Below, in pieces: positions 24,369-31,424 of a stretch of 64,000 bases of DNA; the first letter of the stretch is position 1; each line of letters starts with the position of its first letter. The stretch is from JBEIQE01 sp040376705. Its GTDB lineage: Bacteria > Pseudomonadota > Alphaproteobacteria > UBA2400. The notes beneath the pieces were generated by a model. That model saw nothing but the letters and a program-made list of their open reading frames with translations. It had not been told where the DNA came from and did not search any database. Where the stretch lies: assembly GCA_040376705.1 (NCBI GenBank), contig JBEIQE010000002.1:186001-250000 (forward strand), read 5' to 3'. The position numbers were made by a program, and so were the translations under genes.

Positions 24369-25083
24369 TCTGGCGCAACGCGTAATGCTGATGGAACTTG
24401 CGGTGTGGGGTCTGCTGCTGAATGATGCGTTCGATGAAGCTGAGCGCGCGCAAAAGCGCAGCGATCATTGGCAACTGCAACCTCGCGTACCCGAGGGCCA
24501 TCCCGAAGGCGGGCGCTGGACGGATGGGGCTATTCCGGTTGATCGACGTGTTTTTGTTACGGCAGCAGTTGCCGCTGCAATAAAACTCATCGACAAAATA
24601 CGCCAGCCTCTTATTCGGGCTTTGACAATTGTACCCATACCTCTGCCCTTTCCCATGCCACCATTGTTGGCTGCAGATGATCATTTTAGATGGGAGCCCA
24701 GCCCCAGGCGGCCTTACATGCCGTATATCGAGTTTGATTATTATAATCAGTTTACTGCGGCTCTCACTACTTTTGGGACTGCATACCATTGGCATCATAT
24801 CGTTGAGCAGCGCATGGCAAACCCACAGCGACCCGGTGGAGGGCTTGTTTTTCCGCCACGCTCTGTTCATAATTCTGACAACCTGATTCTACTGCCTGCA
24901 AAGGTACATAGCTGTGTCACTGGATATTATGTTCGCAAGCGCACTATGCCTGATGGCACTTTCAGAACCTTGCGGGCATTCCTTGACGATAAACCGTGGT
25001 CTCAGCACTATCTCATCGGAGTTGAGTATATCAGGAGGTGTCAGCGTGAAAGAATCGCAAGATCCCGTCGCCGAGCTCGTTGA
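24358..25083 (+). CDS. HNH/EndoVII-like toxin in the lysis module
   Basis: A 241-aa protein. Residues 40-55 carry QPRVPEGHPEGGRWT, a linker motif often seen in phage-borne or secreted toxins. Around residues 145-190 is a nuclease-like block: WHHIVEQRMANP, then SVHNSDNLILLPAKVH and GYY. This resembles polymorphic-toxin nucleases of the His-Me type (candidate His146/His147, Asn172, His184). A hydrophobic proline-rich stretch lies at 85-105. The next gene is a DUF2019-like immunity candidate overlapping its end by 38 bases. Whether the toxin acts in the lysogen, at lysis or on competitors is unknown. Confidence 0.65.
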   Translation: MHGDLAQRVMLMELAVWGLLLNDAFDEAERAQKRSDHWQLQPRVPEGHPEGGRWTDGAIPVDRRVFVTAAVAAAIKLIDKIRQPLIRALTIVPIPLPFPMPPLLAADDHFRWEPSPRRPYMPYIEFDYYNQFTAALTTFGTAYHWHHIVEQRMANPQRPGGGLVFPPRSVHNSDNLILLPAKVHSCVTGYYVRKRTMPDGTFRTLRAFLDDKPWSQHYLIGVEYIRRCQRERIARSRRRAR

Positions 25084-25513
25084 GTTGATCAGGCAAATAT
25101 CCTTCCGTATTGCCCTAAGTGAAGATGCAGCTTCGGCTGGAGCTATAAGTCAAGATGATGCTGTGAAGGTTTATAATAATTATACTGAGATAGCGCATGA
25201 GGCTCGTCAAAAGCTGATTTCTCTCAACAGGTATGATGTTTTTGTTCCATTACTTAGAGACGAAAATCCACTTACGAGACTATGGGCAGCTCAAGTGCTT
25301 GAAAAAAGTGCTCCTGATTTAGCGCGTATTACTTACTTGCAGCTAGCTGATATCGGCCGTCGTGATTTTGGGGATGACAAGGACGGCGCAGCGCGTATTG
25401 ATTTTCATTATTTTTCAATAGGCACACAGGCTGAAGAAGGCTTATGGCGTTTGATGCATGGCACTATGGAAGGCTTTTATGGTGCCCCCGAGCGCTTTTG
25501 GGAACAGCAGTAA
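25046..25513 (+). CDS. DUF2019-like immunity protein 1
   Basis: A 155-aa protein starting at GTG 25046, chosen because AGGAGG (25033-25038) is seven bases upstream and the start overlaps the toxin's end. An N-terminal helical part (VAELVELIRQISFRIALSED) is followed by LLRDENPLTRLWAAQVLEKS and the segment around DLARITYLQLA. This is the HEAT-like core typical of DUF2019 proteins, which often follow toxin genes. The tail ends APERFWEQQ, identical to immunity 2. It most likely binds and neutralises the adjacent toxin's C-terminal domain. Confidence 0.65.
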   Translation: MKESQDPVAELVELIRQISFRIALSEDAASAGAISQDDAVKVYNNYTEIAHEARQKLISLNRYDVFVPLLRDENPLTRLWAAQVLEKSAPDLARITYLQLADIGRRDFGDDKDGAARIDFHYFSIGTQAEEGLWRLMHGTMEGFYGAPERFWEQQ

Positions 25514-25551
25514 TTTCTAACTGAATATACAAACTCAGGAGGCATGCATGC
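25483..25551 (+). repeat. direct repeat, copy 1 (69 bp identical)
   Basis: Identical to 26391-26459 at a spacing of 908 bases. It spans the last codons of the immunity gene, the 3' spacer, the ribosome site AGGAGG and the first bases of the lysozyme gene. Similarity continues at a lower level to about 25695. Confidence 0.9.
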
Positions 25552-25695
25552 GAAGCAGCGATGCAGCGCGCGATTTTTAAGGGCTGCGCTTATCAGCTTA
25601 TCTGTGTCCGGCGGGTGTATGAACCATCGGCTACGGTCACACCAGAAATGTAATGGCAGGTCAGGTGATAACGCTGGCGCAGACAGAGCTACTGC
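25548..25695 (+). pseudogene. lysozyme remnant (5' third, inactivated)
   Basis: A degraded copy of the first third of the lysozyme at 26456. It keeps the ribosome site and ATG. It has lost 12 bases (the ELLR codons), then carries a GAA-to-TAA stop at the catalytic-Glu codon and a TGG-to-TGA stop a few codons later. At about 25695 it switches into toxin sequence. Confidence 0.8.
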
Positions 25696-25991
25696 TGGCA
25701 CCATATCGTTGAACAACGGATGGCTAATCCGAACCGGCTTAGCACGGGGCTTGTTTTCCGCCACGCTCTGTTCATAATTCGGATAATCTGATTTTACTGC
25801 CTCGAGCTGTTCATGCGTGCATCAATTCTGATTACACCGGGCACTTTGTTAAAAGTGGAGTGCGCTATAGCTCTTTGCGCACCTATCTTAACAGCCAGCC
25901 ATGGTCAGTCCATTACCTTACAGGAATTCACTATATCAAAGCATGTCAGGCAAGAAGTAGAGCAGGAGTACCTCGTCGTGGACGTCGATAA
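25696..25991 (+). pseudogene. displaced toxin C-terminal fragment (CT2), frameshifted
   Basis: Joined to the lysozyme remnant, this frame reads WHHIVEQRMANPNRLSTGLV, then breaks. Adding one T in the run of the 'gttttcc' segment (the first toxin has one more T) restores FPPRSVHNSDNLILLPRAVH and on to a stop at 25989-25991. The nuclease core is almost the same as in the intact toxin, but the last 60 residues differ strongly (e.g. SVHYLTGIHYIKACQ). It has no start or N-terminal part. It looks like a displaced toxin tip as seen downstream of CDI and Rhs genes. Confidence 0.75.
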
Positions 25992-26421
25992 ACTTGAGAA
26001 GGTGCTGCAAGATCTAGCATACGTTTATGACCGCACATCTGTAAATGATACCCTTGGTGATGATATAATTCAGCAGCTTATTACCAGTATTTCTGATGCT
26101 GCTTACGACATTACCCTGCAAATCAAGCTTTCGGGCAATACGGATGGTTATATTCCCAAGCTGCAAAGTTCTAACCCATTGATGAGGCTTTGGGCTGCTC
26201 AAGAGCTTGTTGCTACGCATAAAGAGCTGGCACGTCAGACTTTTGTTGAGCTTGCCAATATCGGCCGCCGTGATTTTGGATATGATAAATACGGTGAGCC
26301 AAGAATAGACTTTTTATATTTCTCTGTAGCATTAGATGCTGAACGCGGGTTGTGGTTCATGATCAAGGGCACCGATGATGGTTTTGAGGATGCCCCCGAG
26401 CGCTTTTGGGAACAGCAGTAA
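25978..26421 (+). CDS. DUF2019-like immunity protein 2 (orphan)
   Basis: A 147-aa paralogue of immunity 1. I start at GTG 25978, nine bases after AGGAG and overlapping the broken toxin end, the same layout as in copy 1; the frame extends upstream to 25813 only across the pseudogene. The core SNPLMRLWAAQELVATHKELARQ, the segment ANIGRRDFGYDKYGEPRIDF and the end APERFWEQQ match immunity 1, while the N-terminal half differs. It stays intact although its toxin is broken, as for orphan immunity genes kept for protection against siblings. Confidence 0.65.
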   Translation: MDVDKLEKVLQDLAYVYDRTSVNDTLGDDIIQQLITSISDAAYDITLQIKLSGNTDGYIPKLQSSNPLMRLWAAQELVATHKELARQTFVELANIGRRDFGYDKYGEPRIDFLYFSVALDAERGLWFMIKGTDDGFEDAPERFWEQQ

Positions 26422-26459
26422 TTTCTAACTGAATATACAAACTCAGGAGGCATGCATGC
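26391..26459 (+). repeat. direct repeat, copy 2 (69 bp identical)
   Basis: The second copy of the 25483-25551 block, in front of the intact lysozyme. The pair frames one toxin-tip/immunity cassette and would allow it to be exchanged or deleted by homologous recombination. Confidence 0.9.
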
Positions 26460-26884
26460 AAAGCAGCGATGCAGCGCGCGAGCTGCTGCGCGATTTTGAA
26501 GGGCTGCGCTTATCAGCTTATCTGTGTCCGGCGGGTGTATGGACCATCGGCTACGGTCACACCAGAAATGTAATGGCAGGGCAGGTGATAACGCTGGCGC
26601 AGGCCGAGCTGCTGCTGGCACAGGATATTGCCTGCGTAGAAGCTGACCTGAACCAGCTGATTACCGTAGAGCTTAGCCCGCACCAGTTTGGCGCACTTAT
26701 GTGCTTTGCCTTTAATATCGGTACTGCAGCGTTCAGGCGCTCAACCCTGCTGGCGCGGCTTAACCGCGGCGAGTTCAAGGCTGTGCCTGCCGAGCTGCGC
26801 CGCTGGTCGCATGCACGCGGCATCAAACTGCCCGGCCTTGTACGCCGCCGGGAAGCTGAAATTGCGTTATGGGAGAAACTCTAA
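26456..26884 (+). CDS. phage lysozyme, GH24 endolysin
   Basis: A 142-aa T4-type lysozyme that cuts peptidoglycan at lysis. The catalytic Glu lies in LLRDFEGLRLSAY (about residue 15) and the second part of the active site in WTIGYGHTRN, with FNIGTAAFRRSTLLARLNRG further on. The start is ATG 26456, five bases after AGGAGG. There is no signal peptide or SAR helix, so release would depend on the holin gene that overlaps its stop (26884). Confidence 0.9.
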   Translation: MQSSDAARELLRDFEGLRLSAYLCPAGVWTIGYGHTRNVMAGQVITLAQAELLLAQDIACVEADLNQLITVELSPHQFGALMCFAFNIGTAAFRRSTLLARLNRGEFKAVPAELRRWSHARGIKLPGLVRRREAEIALWEKL

Positions 26885-27288
26885 TGTCCGCTGCTGCCAT
26901 CATTCCGCTGCTCGCCCCGATTATCGAGCAGCTGATCAGCCATATTCCTGACCCTACCAAGCGCGAGCGCGCGAAGGCCGAGGCCGAGGCCACGCTGCTC
27001 ACGCTGCTGGGCGCGCAGCAGCAGGGGCAGGTAGAGATCAATAAGATCGAGGCTGGCAGCAGTCACCTGTTTGTAGCGGGCTGGCGGCCGTTCATCGGCT
27101 GGGTGTGCGGCGTAGCGCTGGCCTATACTTATATCGTCACGCCGTTCTGGGCGTGGATCCTCACGCTGTATTATCCCGATAAAACCATGCCGGTACTGCC
27201 CACCGATAACCTGTTCGAGCTGGTGCTGGCCATGCTGGGCCTGGGCGGCTTGCGCACCTTTGAGAAAATCAAGGGAATAGCCAGATAA
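26884..27288 (+). CDS. 3TM-type holin (GTA_holin_3TM-like)
   Basis: A 134-aa protein. An N-terminal hydrophobic helix (AAIIPLLAPIIEQLI) is followed by a charged helix (KRERAKAEAEATLLTLL). Two membrane spans come next (PFIGWVCGVALAYTYIVTPFWAWIL and FELVLAMLGLGGLRTF). This is the layout of the GTA 3TM holin family, which makes membrane lesions and lets the lysozyme reach the wall. The ATG overlaps the lysozyme stop. It is the last gene of the phage cluster. Confidence 0.82.
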   Translation: MSAAAIIPLLAPIIEQLISHIPDPTKRERAKAEAEATLLTLLGAQQQGQVEINKIEAGSSHLFVAGWRPFIGWVCGVALAYTYIVTPFWAWILTLYYPDKTMPVLPTDNLFELVLAMLGLGGLRTFEKIKGIAR

Positions 27289-27347
27289 TTCAGACCCTTA
27301 GGGGGCGGTTTAAGCTGGCATTAGGCCGATTTTGCTAGTCTATATAT

Positions 27348-28193
27348 ATGGCAGGCAAGAAACCCTCTACCCCCAAGGCCGACTTTGCAACGCTGTGCGC
27401 GGTAACGCCCAAACGCGTGTTTGCAGGCAAGCCCATGCTTGATGCCAGCTGCATGACGCCTGAGCCGCAGGATTACAAACTCGGTATTCAGCAACTCGCC
27501 AAACCCTATCTGGCGATGGTGGCTGGCTACGAGAGCGACCTGCGCCAGCCATCGCGCGAATTGGCCCATGCGGTTGCAACCCTGCGCGCAGAAGAAGCAC
27601 AATCGGTAAGGGCGATGAGCGCGGCCTATCGTGAAGCCTACCGTACCGACCCCGTGATGGCGCTGCTCGAAAAGGCTGATAAGGTGAATGCCTATGTGAA
27701 AAAGGCTATAACCTATAAATCGGATACCCAAAACAAAGGCGTTACCGACCATTGGCAGCGCCCAAGCGAGACAATTAAAACCGGTCTAGGCGATTGCGAA
27801 GATTATGTTCTGCTGAAAATGGCCCTGCTCGAGCAGCTGGGCTTCCCGCGCGATAAAATGTGGTTGGCCAGTGGCGCCTTGATGGGTAGCGTCAAGCCCG
27901 ACCGTTCGGCCGACGGGCATGCAACCTTGGTGGTTGAACTGGGCGGCAGGCCCTATGTGCTCGATAATTTTTACAAGACCGATAACGGCCCTTATGGCGG
28001 TGTTGTGCCTTTGGCTGAATTTTACCAGAAGACGAAGTTCGCGCCGATTGTGTTCATGAATCCGCATGAGGTGATGGGTGGTGATTATGCCCATCTTAAA
28101 ATTGACCTCGCGGCGATTATCAACAAGGCAGAGGACCAGCCTACAGCAGCGCCCGCGCCGGCGCCTGTTACTTATAAGCCTAATACCCCGTAA
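27348..28193 (+). CDS. transglutaminase-like cysteine peptidase (BTLCP/DUF920)
   Basis: A 281-aa protein with the bacterial transglutaminase-like Cys peptidase core. The catalytic Cys is in GLGDCEDYVLLKMALLEQLG (about residue 150), the His in DGHATLVVELGG, and the Asp in YVLDNFYKTD. LapG, of the same family, cleaves surface adhesins, but no LapA- or LapD-like partner is in the window. No signal peptide is seen. The ATG has no Shine-Dalgarno and follows a TATATAT tract directly, so the transcript may be leaderless. The C-terminus is proline/alanine-rich. Confidence 0.8.
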   Translation: MAGKKPSTPKADFATLCAVTPKRVFAGKPMLDASCMTPEPQDYKLGIQQLAKPYLAMVAGYESDLRQPSRELAHAVATLRAEEAQSVRAMSAAYREAYRTDPVMALLEKADKVNAYVKKAITYKSDTQNKGVTDHWQRPSETIKTGLGDCEDYVLLKMALLEQLGFPRDKMWLASGALMGSVKPDRSADGHATLVVELGGRPYVLDNFYKTDNGPYGGVVPLAEFYQKTKFAPIVFMNPHEVMGGDYAHLKIDLAAIINKAEDQPTAAPAPAPVTYKPNTP

Positions 28194-28274
28194 TTCCTGC
28201 ACTTCCTCCTTACCTGCCGGTTACTTGCGCTCATCTGCCCAAAACTGTTAGCCTGCGCCCTGCAGGAGACTTTC

Positions 28275-28895
28275 ATGACCACGCCAACATCCCCCGAGCA
28301 GGACCCACAGACACAGGCTGCCATAAACACAGCACAAGCGCTGATGCAGTTTGGGCTGTCTGAGCAGTTTGCACGTTTGGCCAGCCGCACGGCCAGCAAG
28401 GCCGAGCGCCGCGCAGTGGCCGAGTTTGTGGCGCAGCTATTTGTGCCGCTGGGTGTGGCGCTGCAGGCCAAGGCCTTTGGCAAGGATGAATGTACGCAGC
28501 TGGAGCGCGGGTTGTGGAACGCTGCCCTTGCAGCGCCTGCCAACAGCAAAACCGAAGGGCTGAATATCGTGCTGTGGGAGCGCGCGCTCTCGAATCTTTA
28601 CAGCTACGATGAGAAGGCCGCAGTTGCAGCCCTGCGTTATGGCGCAATGGACCAGAAGCTCAAGAAGCGCAGCGTACCAGCCAAGCGCTTGGCGGCTAAC
28701 CTCAATTTCACTGGCAAGATGTGGCATCCGCAGAACTGGGGCAATACGCCCGCCACTGCCACCAACAGTTTTAACCGCACCGCCAAGTGGATCACGCAAA
28801 AGCTGCATCCTGCCTCGCGTTATGTGGGCGATTTGCAACAACGCCGCGATGAGCTGGCCGCATGGCGCAGGGCACAAACCGCAGCTGTATCATGA
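28275..28895 (+). CDS. hypothetical protein, 206 aa
   Basis: CAGGAG precedes the ATG at 28275. The protein is soluble and mostly helical (QTQAAINTAQALMQFGLSEQF; SKAERRAVAEFVAQLFVPLG), with a basic C-terminal third (QKLKKRSVPAKRLAANL; QQRRDELAAWRRAQ). I do not recognise the family. It is translationally coupled (ATGA) to the acyl-CoA hydrolase that follows, so co-expression with that enzyme is likely. Confidence 0.6.
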   Translation: MTTPTSPEQDPQTQAAINTAQALMQFGLSEQFARLASRTASKAERRAVAEFVAQLFVPLGVALQAKAFGKDECTQLERGLWNAALAAPANSKTEGLNIVLWERALSNLYSYDEKAAVAALRYGAMDQKLKKRSVPAKRLAANLNFTGKMWHPQNWGNTPATATNSFNRTAKWITQKLHPASRYVGDLQQRRDELAAWRRAQTAAVS

Positions 28896-29827
28896 GCAAG
28901 GTTTTAGCCGAACGCCGTGGCCAGCTGGGGCTGATTACACTCAACCGGCCTGCAGCGCTCAACGCGCTTGATCTCGAGATGATTGATGCGATTGCAGCAG
29001 CGCTGCGTGCGTTTGCGGCTGAACCTTTGGTGCAAAGCGTGGCGATTGTCAGCGCATCGCCCAAAGCCTTTTGTGCGGGTGGAGATGTGCGCGCGGCAGT
29101 AACCGCTGCGCCTGAGCAGGCAGCTACTTTCTTCCGTCATGAGTATCGCCTTAATTACGCCATCGCGACTTATGCCAAACCACTGGTGGCGATTGTCGAT
29201 GGTCTGTGCATGGGCGGTGGGCTTGGTCTTTCGGTCCACGCGCGTCATTGCCTCGTGACCGAGAACGCCCTTATGGCCATGCCGGAAATGGCGATTGGCC
29301 TGTTCCCGGATGTAGGCGGCGGGCACTTCCTCAACCGTCATTCGCTTGAGCTCGGGCTGTTCATCGCCCTTACCGGCGCGCGGCTGGACGCGGGTGATGC
29401 GCTTTATGCACAGCTGGCCAATGGCTACCTGCCGGCCGCCCGTATTGATGACCTCTTGAACGCGCTGGAGCATGGCCGCAGTTTTGATGCGTTTTTAATG
29501 CCCGCACCTGAGGGCCAGCTGGCCAGCCAGAATCTTGAGGTTAACCTTGAGCGGCTGCACGGCTCGCCCACCAGCATCCGCATTACCATCAAGCACCTGA
29601 CCGAGAGCAGAGGGCAGGATTTAAAGGCTATTCTGAGCGCGGAGTACCGTTTGGCCTGCGCCTGTTTGCGCGGCCACGACTTTAAGGAAGGCGTGCGCGC
29701 CATGCTGATCGACAAGGACAAGCAGCCCAAATGGCACCCCCCAACCTTGGCCGGGGTGAGTGACATAAATGTCCGCCTGCACTGGGCTGAGCCCTTCGGC
29801 CCCGAGTTATTTGATACAACCGTTTGA
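28892..29827 (+). CDS. 3-hydroxyisobutyryl-CoA hydrolase-like enzyme
   Basis: A 311-aa crotonase-superfamily enzyme. The oxyanion-hole segments are SPKAFCAGGDVR (about residue 55) and DGLCMGGGLGLSVH (about residue 105). The acidic segment MPEMAIGLFPDVGGGHFLNR and the C-terminal EYRLACACLRGHDFKEGVRAMLIDKDKQPKW are specific to the HIBCH branch rather than plain enoyl-CoA hydratases. It would release 3-hydroxyisobutyrate in valine breakdown. A hydroxyisobutyrate dehydrogenase-like gene is 44 bases downstream, supporting this. It is shorter than typical HIBCH (about 350 aa). Confidence 0.82.
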   Translation: MSKVLAERRGQLGLITLNRPAALNALDLEMIDAIAAALRAFAAEPLVQSVAIVSASPKAFCAGGDVRAAVTAAPEQAATFFRHEYRLNYAIATYAKPLVAIVDGLCMGGGLGLSVHARHCLVTENALMAMPEMAIGLFPDVGGGHFLNRHSLELGLFIALTGARLDAGDALYAQLANGYLPAARIDDLLNALEHGRSFDAFLMPAPEGQLASQNLEVNLERLHGSPTSIRITIKHLTESRGQDLKAILSAEYRLACACLRGHDFKEGVRAMLIDKDKQPKWHPPTLAGVSDINVRLHWAEPFGPELFDTTV

Positions 29828-29871
29828 CAGCTGCCTCGAACTCATTGAAACTAAGATGTTTTCGGGAGTAG

Positions 29872-30768
29872 GTGTCTGTGGCAACCATTGCGTTCATCGG
29901 CCTAGGTAATATGGGTTTGCCCATGGCGAGCAGCTTGCTTGCGGTTGGGCATATGGTGCTGGGGTTTGACACCCGCTCATCGCCCATGTCGCGGCTTGAA
30001 GCTGCAGGCGGCCGCCCCGCGCAAGGTGTGGCACAGGCCGTGGTTGAGGCCGACTTTATCATTACCTGTCTGCCGGATGCGATTACCGTTAAAAAGACCT
30101 GGCTCGATACGCCGGACTTCATCCGCAACATCAAGCGGAATGCCATTTTAATCGACTGTTCCACTATTGGTGTGGAAGAAGCGCGCGCCGTTGCCTCAGG
30201 CGTTGAAGCAGCGGGCCTCTCGATGCTGGATGCGCCGATCATTGGTGATCCTCGTGATGCGCGTGCGCGCATGCTCAGTTTTGCCGTAGGTGGCAGCATG
30301 GCTGCTTTTGCCGAAGCCAAAGGCATTCTTGCCGATATGGGCGAGCGCGTCGTGCATGTGGGTAAAAGCGGCATGGGGCAGGCAGCTGTGCTGTGCAGCC
30401 AGCTGATGGCTACCATCAACCTTCTGGGTGCTGCTGAGTCATTTGCACTGGCCGAGCGCCTCGGGCTGCCGGCTGAAAAACTGTTCGAGCTGGCTTCGCT
30501 CTCGTCGGCTACCTCATGGGCGCTGGTCGAGCGCTGCCCGCAATCGGGCCTTGTGCCGGAATCGCCAAGCAACAATCTCTACCAAGGTGGTTTGCCCGCA
30601 AGTCAGGTTGCTGCGCAGCTGCGCATGACCGAAAGCGCGGCGGAGAAAATCGACGCGCGTATCCCGCTGACCAACCTGGCGCGCGATCTTTATGCCGAAT
30701 ATTGCGACACGCGCGACCCGCGACTCGATTTCTCGGCCATCATTCAGATTCTCAGAAATAGATCTTAG
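29872..30768 (+). CDS. 3-hydroxyisobutyrate dehydrogenase-family protein
   Basis: A 298-aa beta-hydroxyacid dehydrogenase-like protein starting at GTG 29872 after GGGAG. The NAD-binding start is IAFIGLGNMGLPMASSLL and the substrate segment IDCSTIGVEEA (about residues 94-104). The catalytic Lys expected in the helix GxGQxxKxxNN is replaced: here it reads GMGQAAVLCSQ, with Val173 where Lys is normal and Gln where Asn is normal. The glycine-rich DAPVSGG loop is also altered to DAPIIGDPRDARAR. It may have lost the classical reaction or changed substrate. Its neighbour still places it in valine-type metabolism. Confidence 0.75.
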   Translation: MSVATIAFIGLGNMGLPMASSLLAVGHMVLGFDTRSSPMSRLEAAGGRPAQGVAQAVVEADFIITCLPDAITVKKTWLDTPDFIRNIKRNAILIDCSTIGVEEARAVASGVEAAGLSMLDAPIIGDPRDARARMLSFAVGGSMAAFAEAKGILADMGERVVHVGKSGMGQAAVLCSQLMATINLLGAAESFALAERLGLPAEKLFELASLSSATSWALVERCPQSGLVPESPSNNLYQGGLPASQVAAQLRMTESAAEKIDARIPLTNLARDLYAEYCDTRDPRLDFSAIIQILRNRS

Positions 30769-30774
30769 ATTTGT

Positions 30775-30796
30775 CATTCCCGCTTTTGTGGGAATG
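30775..30796. terminator. hairpin after the dehydrogenase gene
   Basis: CATTCCC (30775-30781) pairs with GGGAATG (30790-30796) around a loop with TTTT. No T-run follows, so it may instead be a copy of the common alphaproteobacterial CATTCCC/GGGAATG intergenic repeat. Confidence 0.5.
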
Positions 30797-30913
30797 GCAC
30801 CCGTGGCCGGGTAAATGGTGCTTATTCCACTTCGCGAATCGCGGATAATGCACTGTTGTCAAAAGATTTTTTATAGGTTAACGTGCCTGTAGATGATTCG
30901 GTAAGGAGCCGCT

Positions 30914-31369
30914 ATGAAGTCCGCTTATTTCGACACCATTGGCCTCATTGAGCGCCTTCACCGCTACTTCCTTGAAGTACTGAAAACCGCGCTCGACCGC
31001 CGCGCGATCCTCGACATCAACAACGTACAGGCGCTGATCCTCTATAACATCGGTAACGATGAGTTGACTGTTGGCGAGTTGACTGCCCGTGGCTACTACC
31101 TTGGTTCCAACGTTTCCTACAACCTCAAGAAGATGGTTGAAGCCGGCTACCTGACACAAGAGCGTTCGACCCATGACCGCCGTTCGGTACGCGTGAAGCT
31201 GACCGAGAAGGGCCGCAAGTTCCACGAGATTACCGCCAAGCTGTTCGAGAAGCATGTGGCCAACCTTGGCCGCGCCAATCTGGACGAAGCGGGTCTGGCC
31301 AGCGCGAACGAAGTGATGAAGCGCCTCGAGCGTTTCTGGCTCAACGCCACCCAGTACGACCTCACTTAA
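30914..31369 (+). CDS. ldtR: MarR-family regulator LdtR
   Basis: A 151-aa winged-helix regulator. The LdtR subfamily is recognisable from the N-terminus (YFDTIGLIERLHRYFLEVLK) and the recognition part (GNDELTVGELTARGYYLGSN, VSYNLKKMVEAGYLTQERS, THDRRSVRVKLTEKG). In Liberibacter and rhizobia LdtR controls an L,D-transpeptidase and osmotic and envelope stress genes. AAGGAG precedes the ATG. It is a single-gene unit with its own terminator. Confidence 0.88.
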   Translation: MKSAYFDTIGLIERLHRYFLEVLKTALDRRAILDINNVQALILYNIGNDELTVGELTARGYYLGSNVSYNLKKMVEAGYLTQERSTHDRRSVRVKLTEKGRKFHEITAKLFEKHVANLGRANLDEAGLASANEVMKRLERFWLNATQYDLT

Positions 31370-31394
31370 TACGTCTGGGTCCAGAGTTACGAAG

Positions 31395-31421
31395 AAGCCG
31401 CTACAACAGGGCGGCTTTTTT
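31395..31421. terminator. rho-independent terminator between convergent genes
   Basis: The stem AAGCCGC (31395-31401) / GCGGCTT (31411-31417) is followed by TTTT. It ends the ldtR transcript and lies just before the stop of the convergent glycosyltransferase. Confidence 0.8.
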
Positions 31422-31424
31422 GTT

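Noticed and set aside
24914..25045. Long N-terminal extension of immunity protein 1
   Set aside because: It lies in the toxin gene and has no ribosome site; the GTG at 25046 with AGGAGG fits better and matches the second copy.
25813..25977. Long N-terminal extension of immunity protein 2, which looks like a signal peptide
   Set aside because: It is out-of-frame translation of the broken toxin fragment; the apparent hydrophobic start is an artefact.
3843..27347. Attachment site repeats at the ends of the phage element
   Set aside because: I compared the flanks by eye and found no convincing direct repeat, and no tRNA gene is present at either end.
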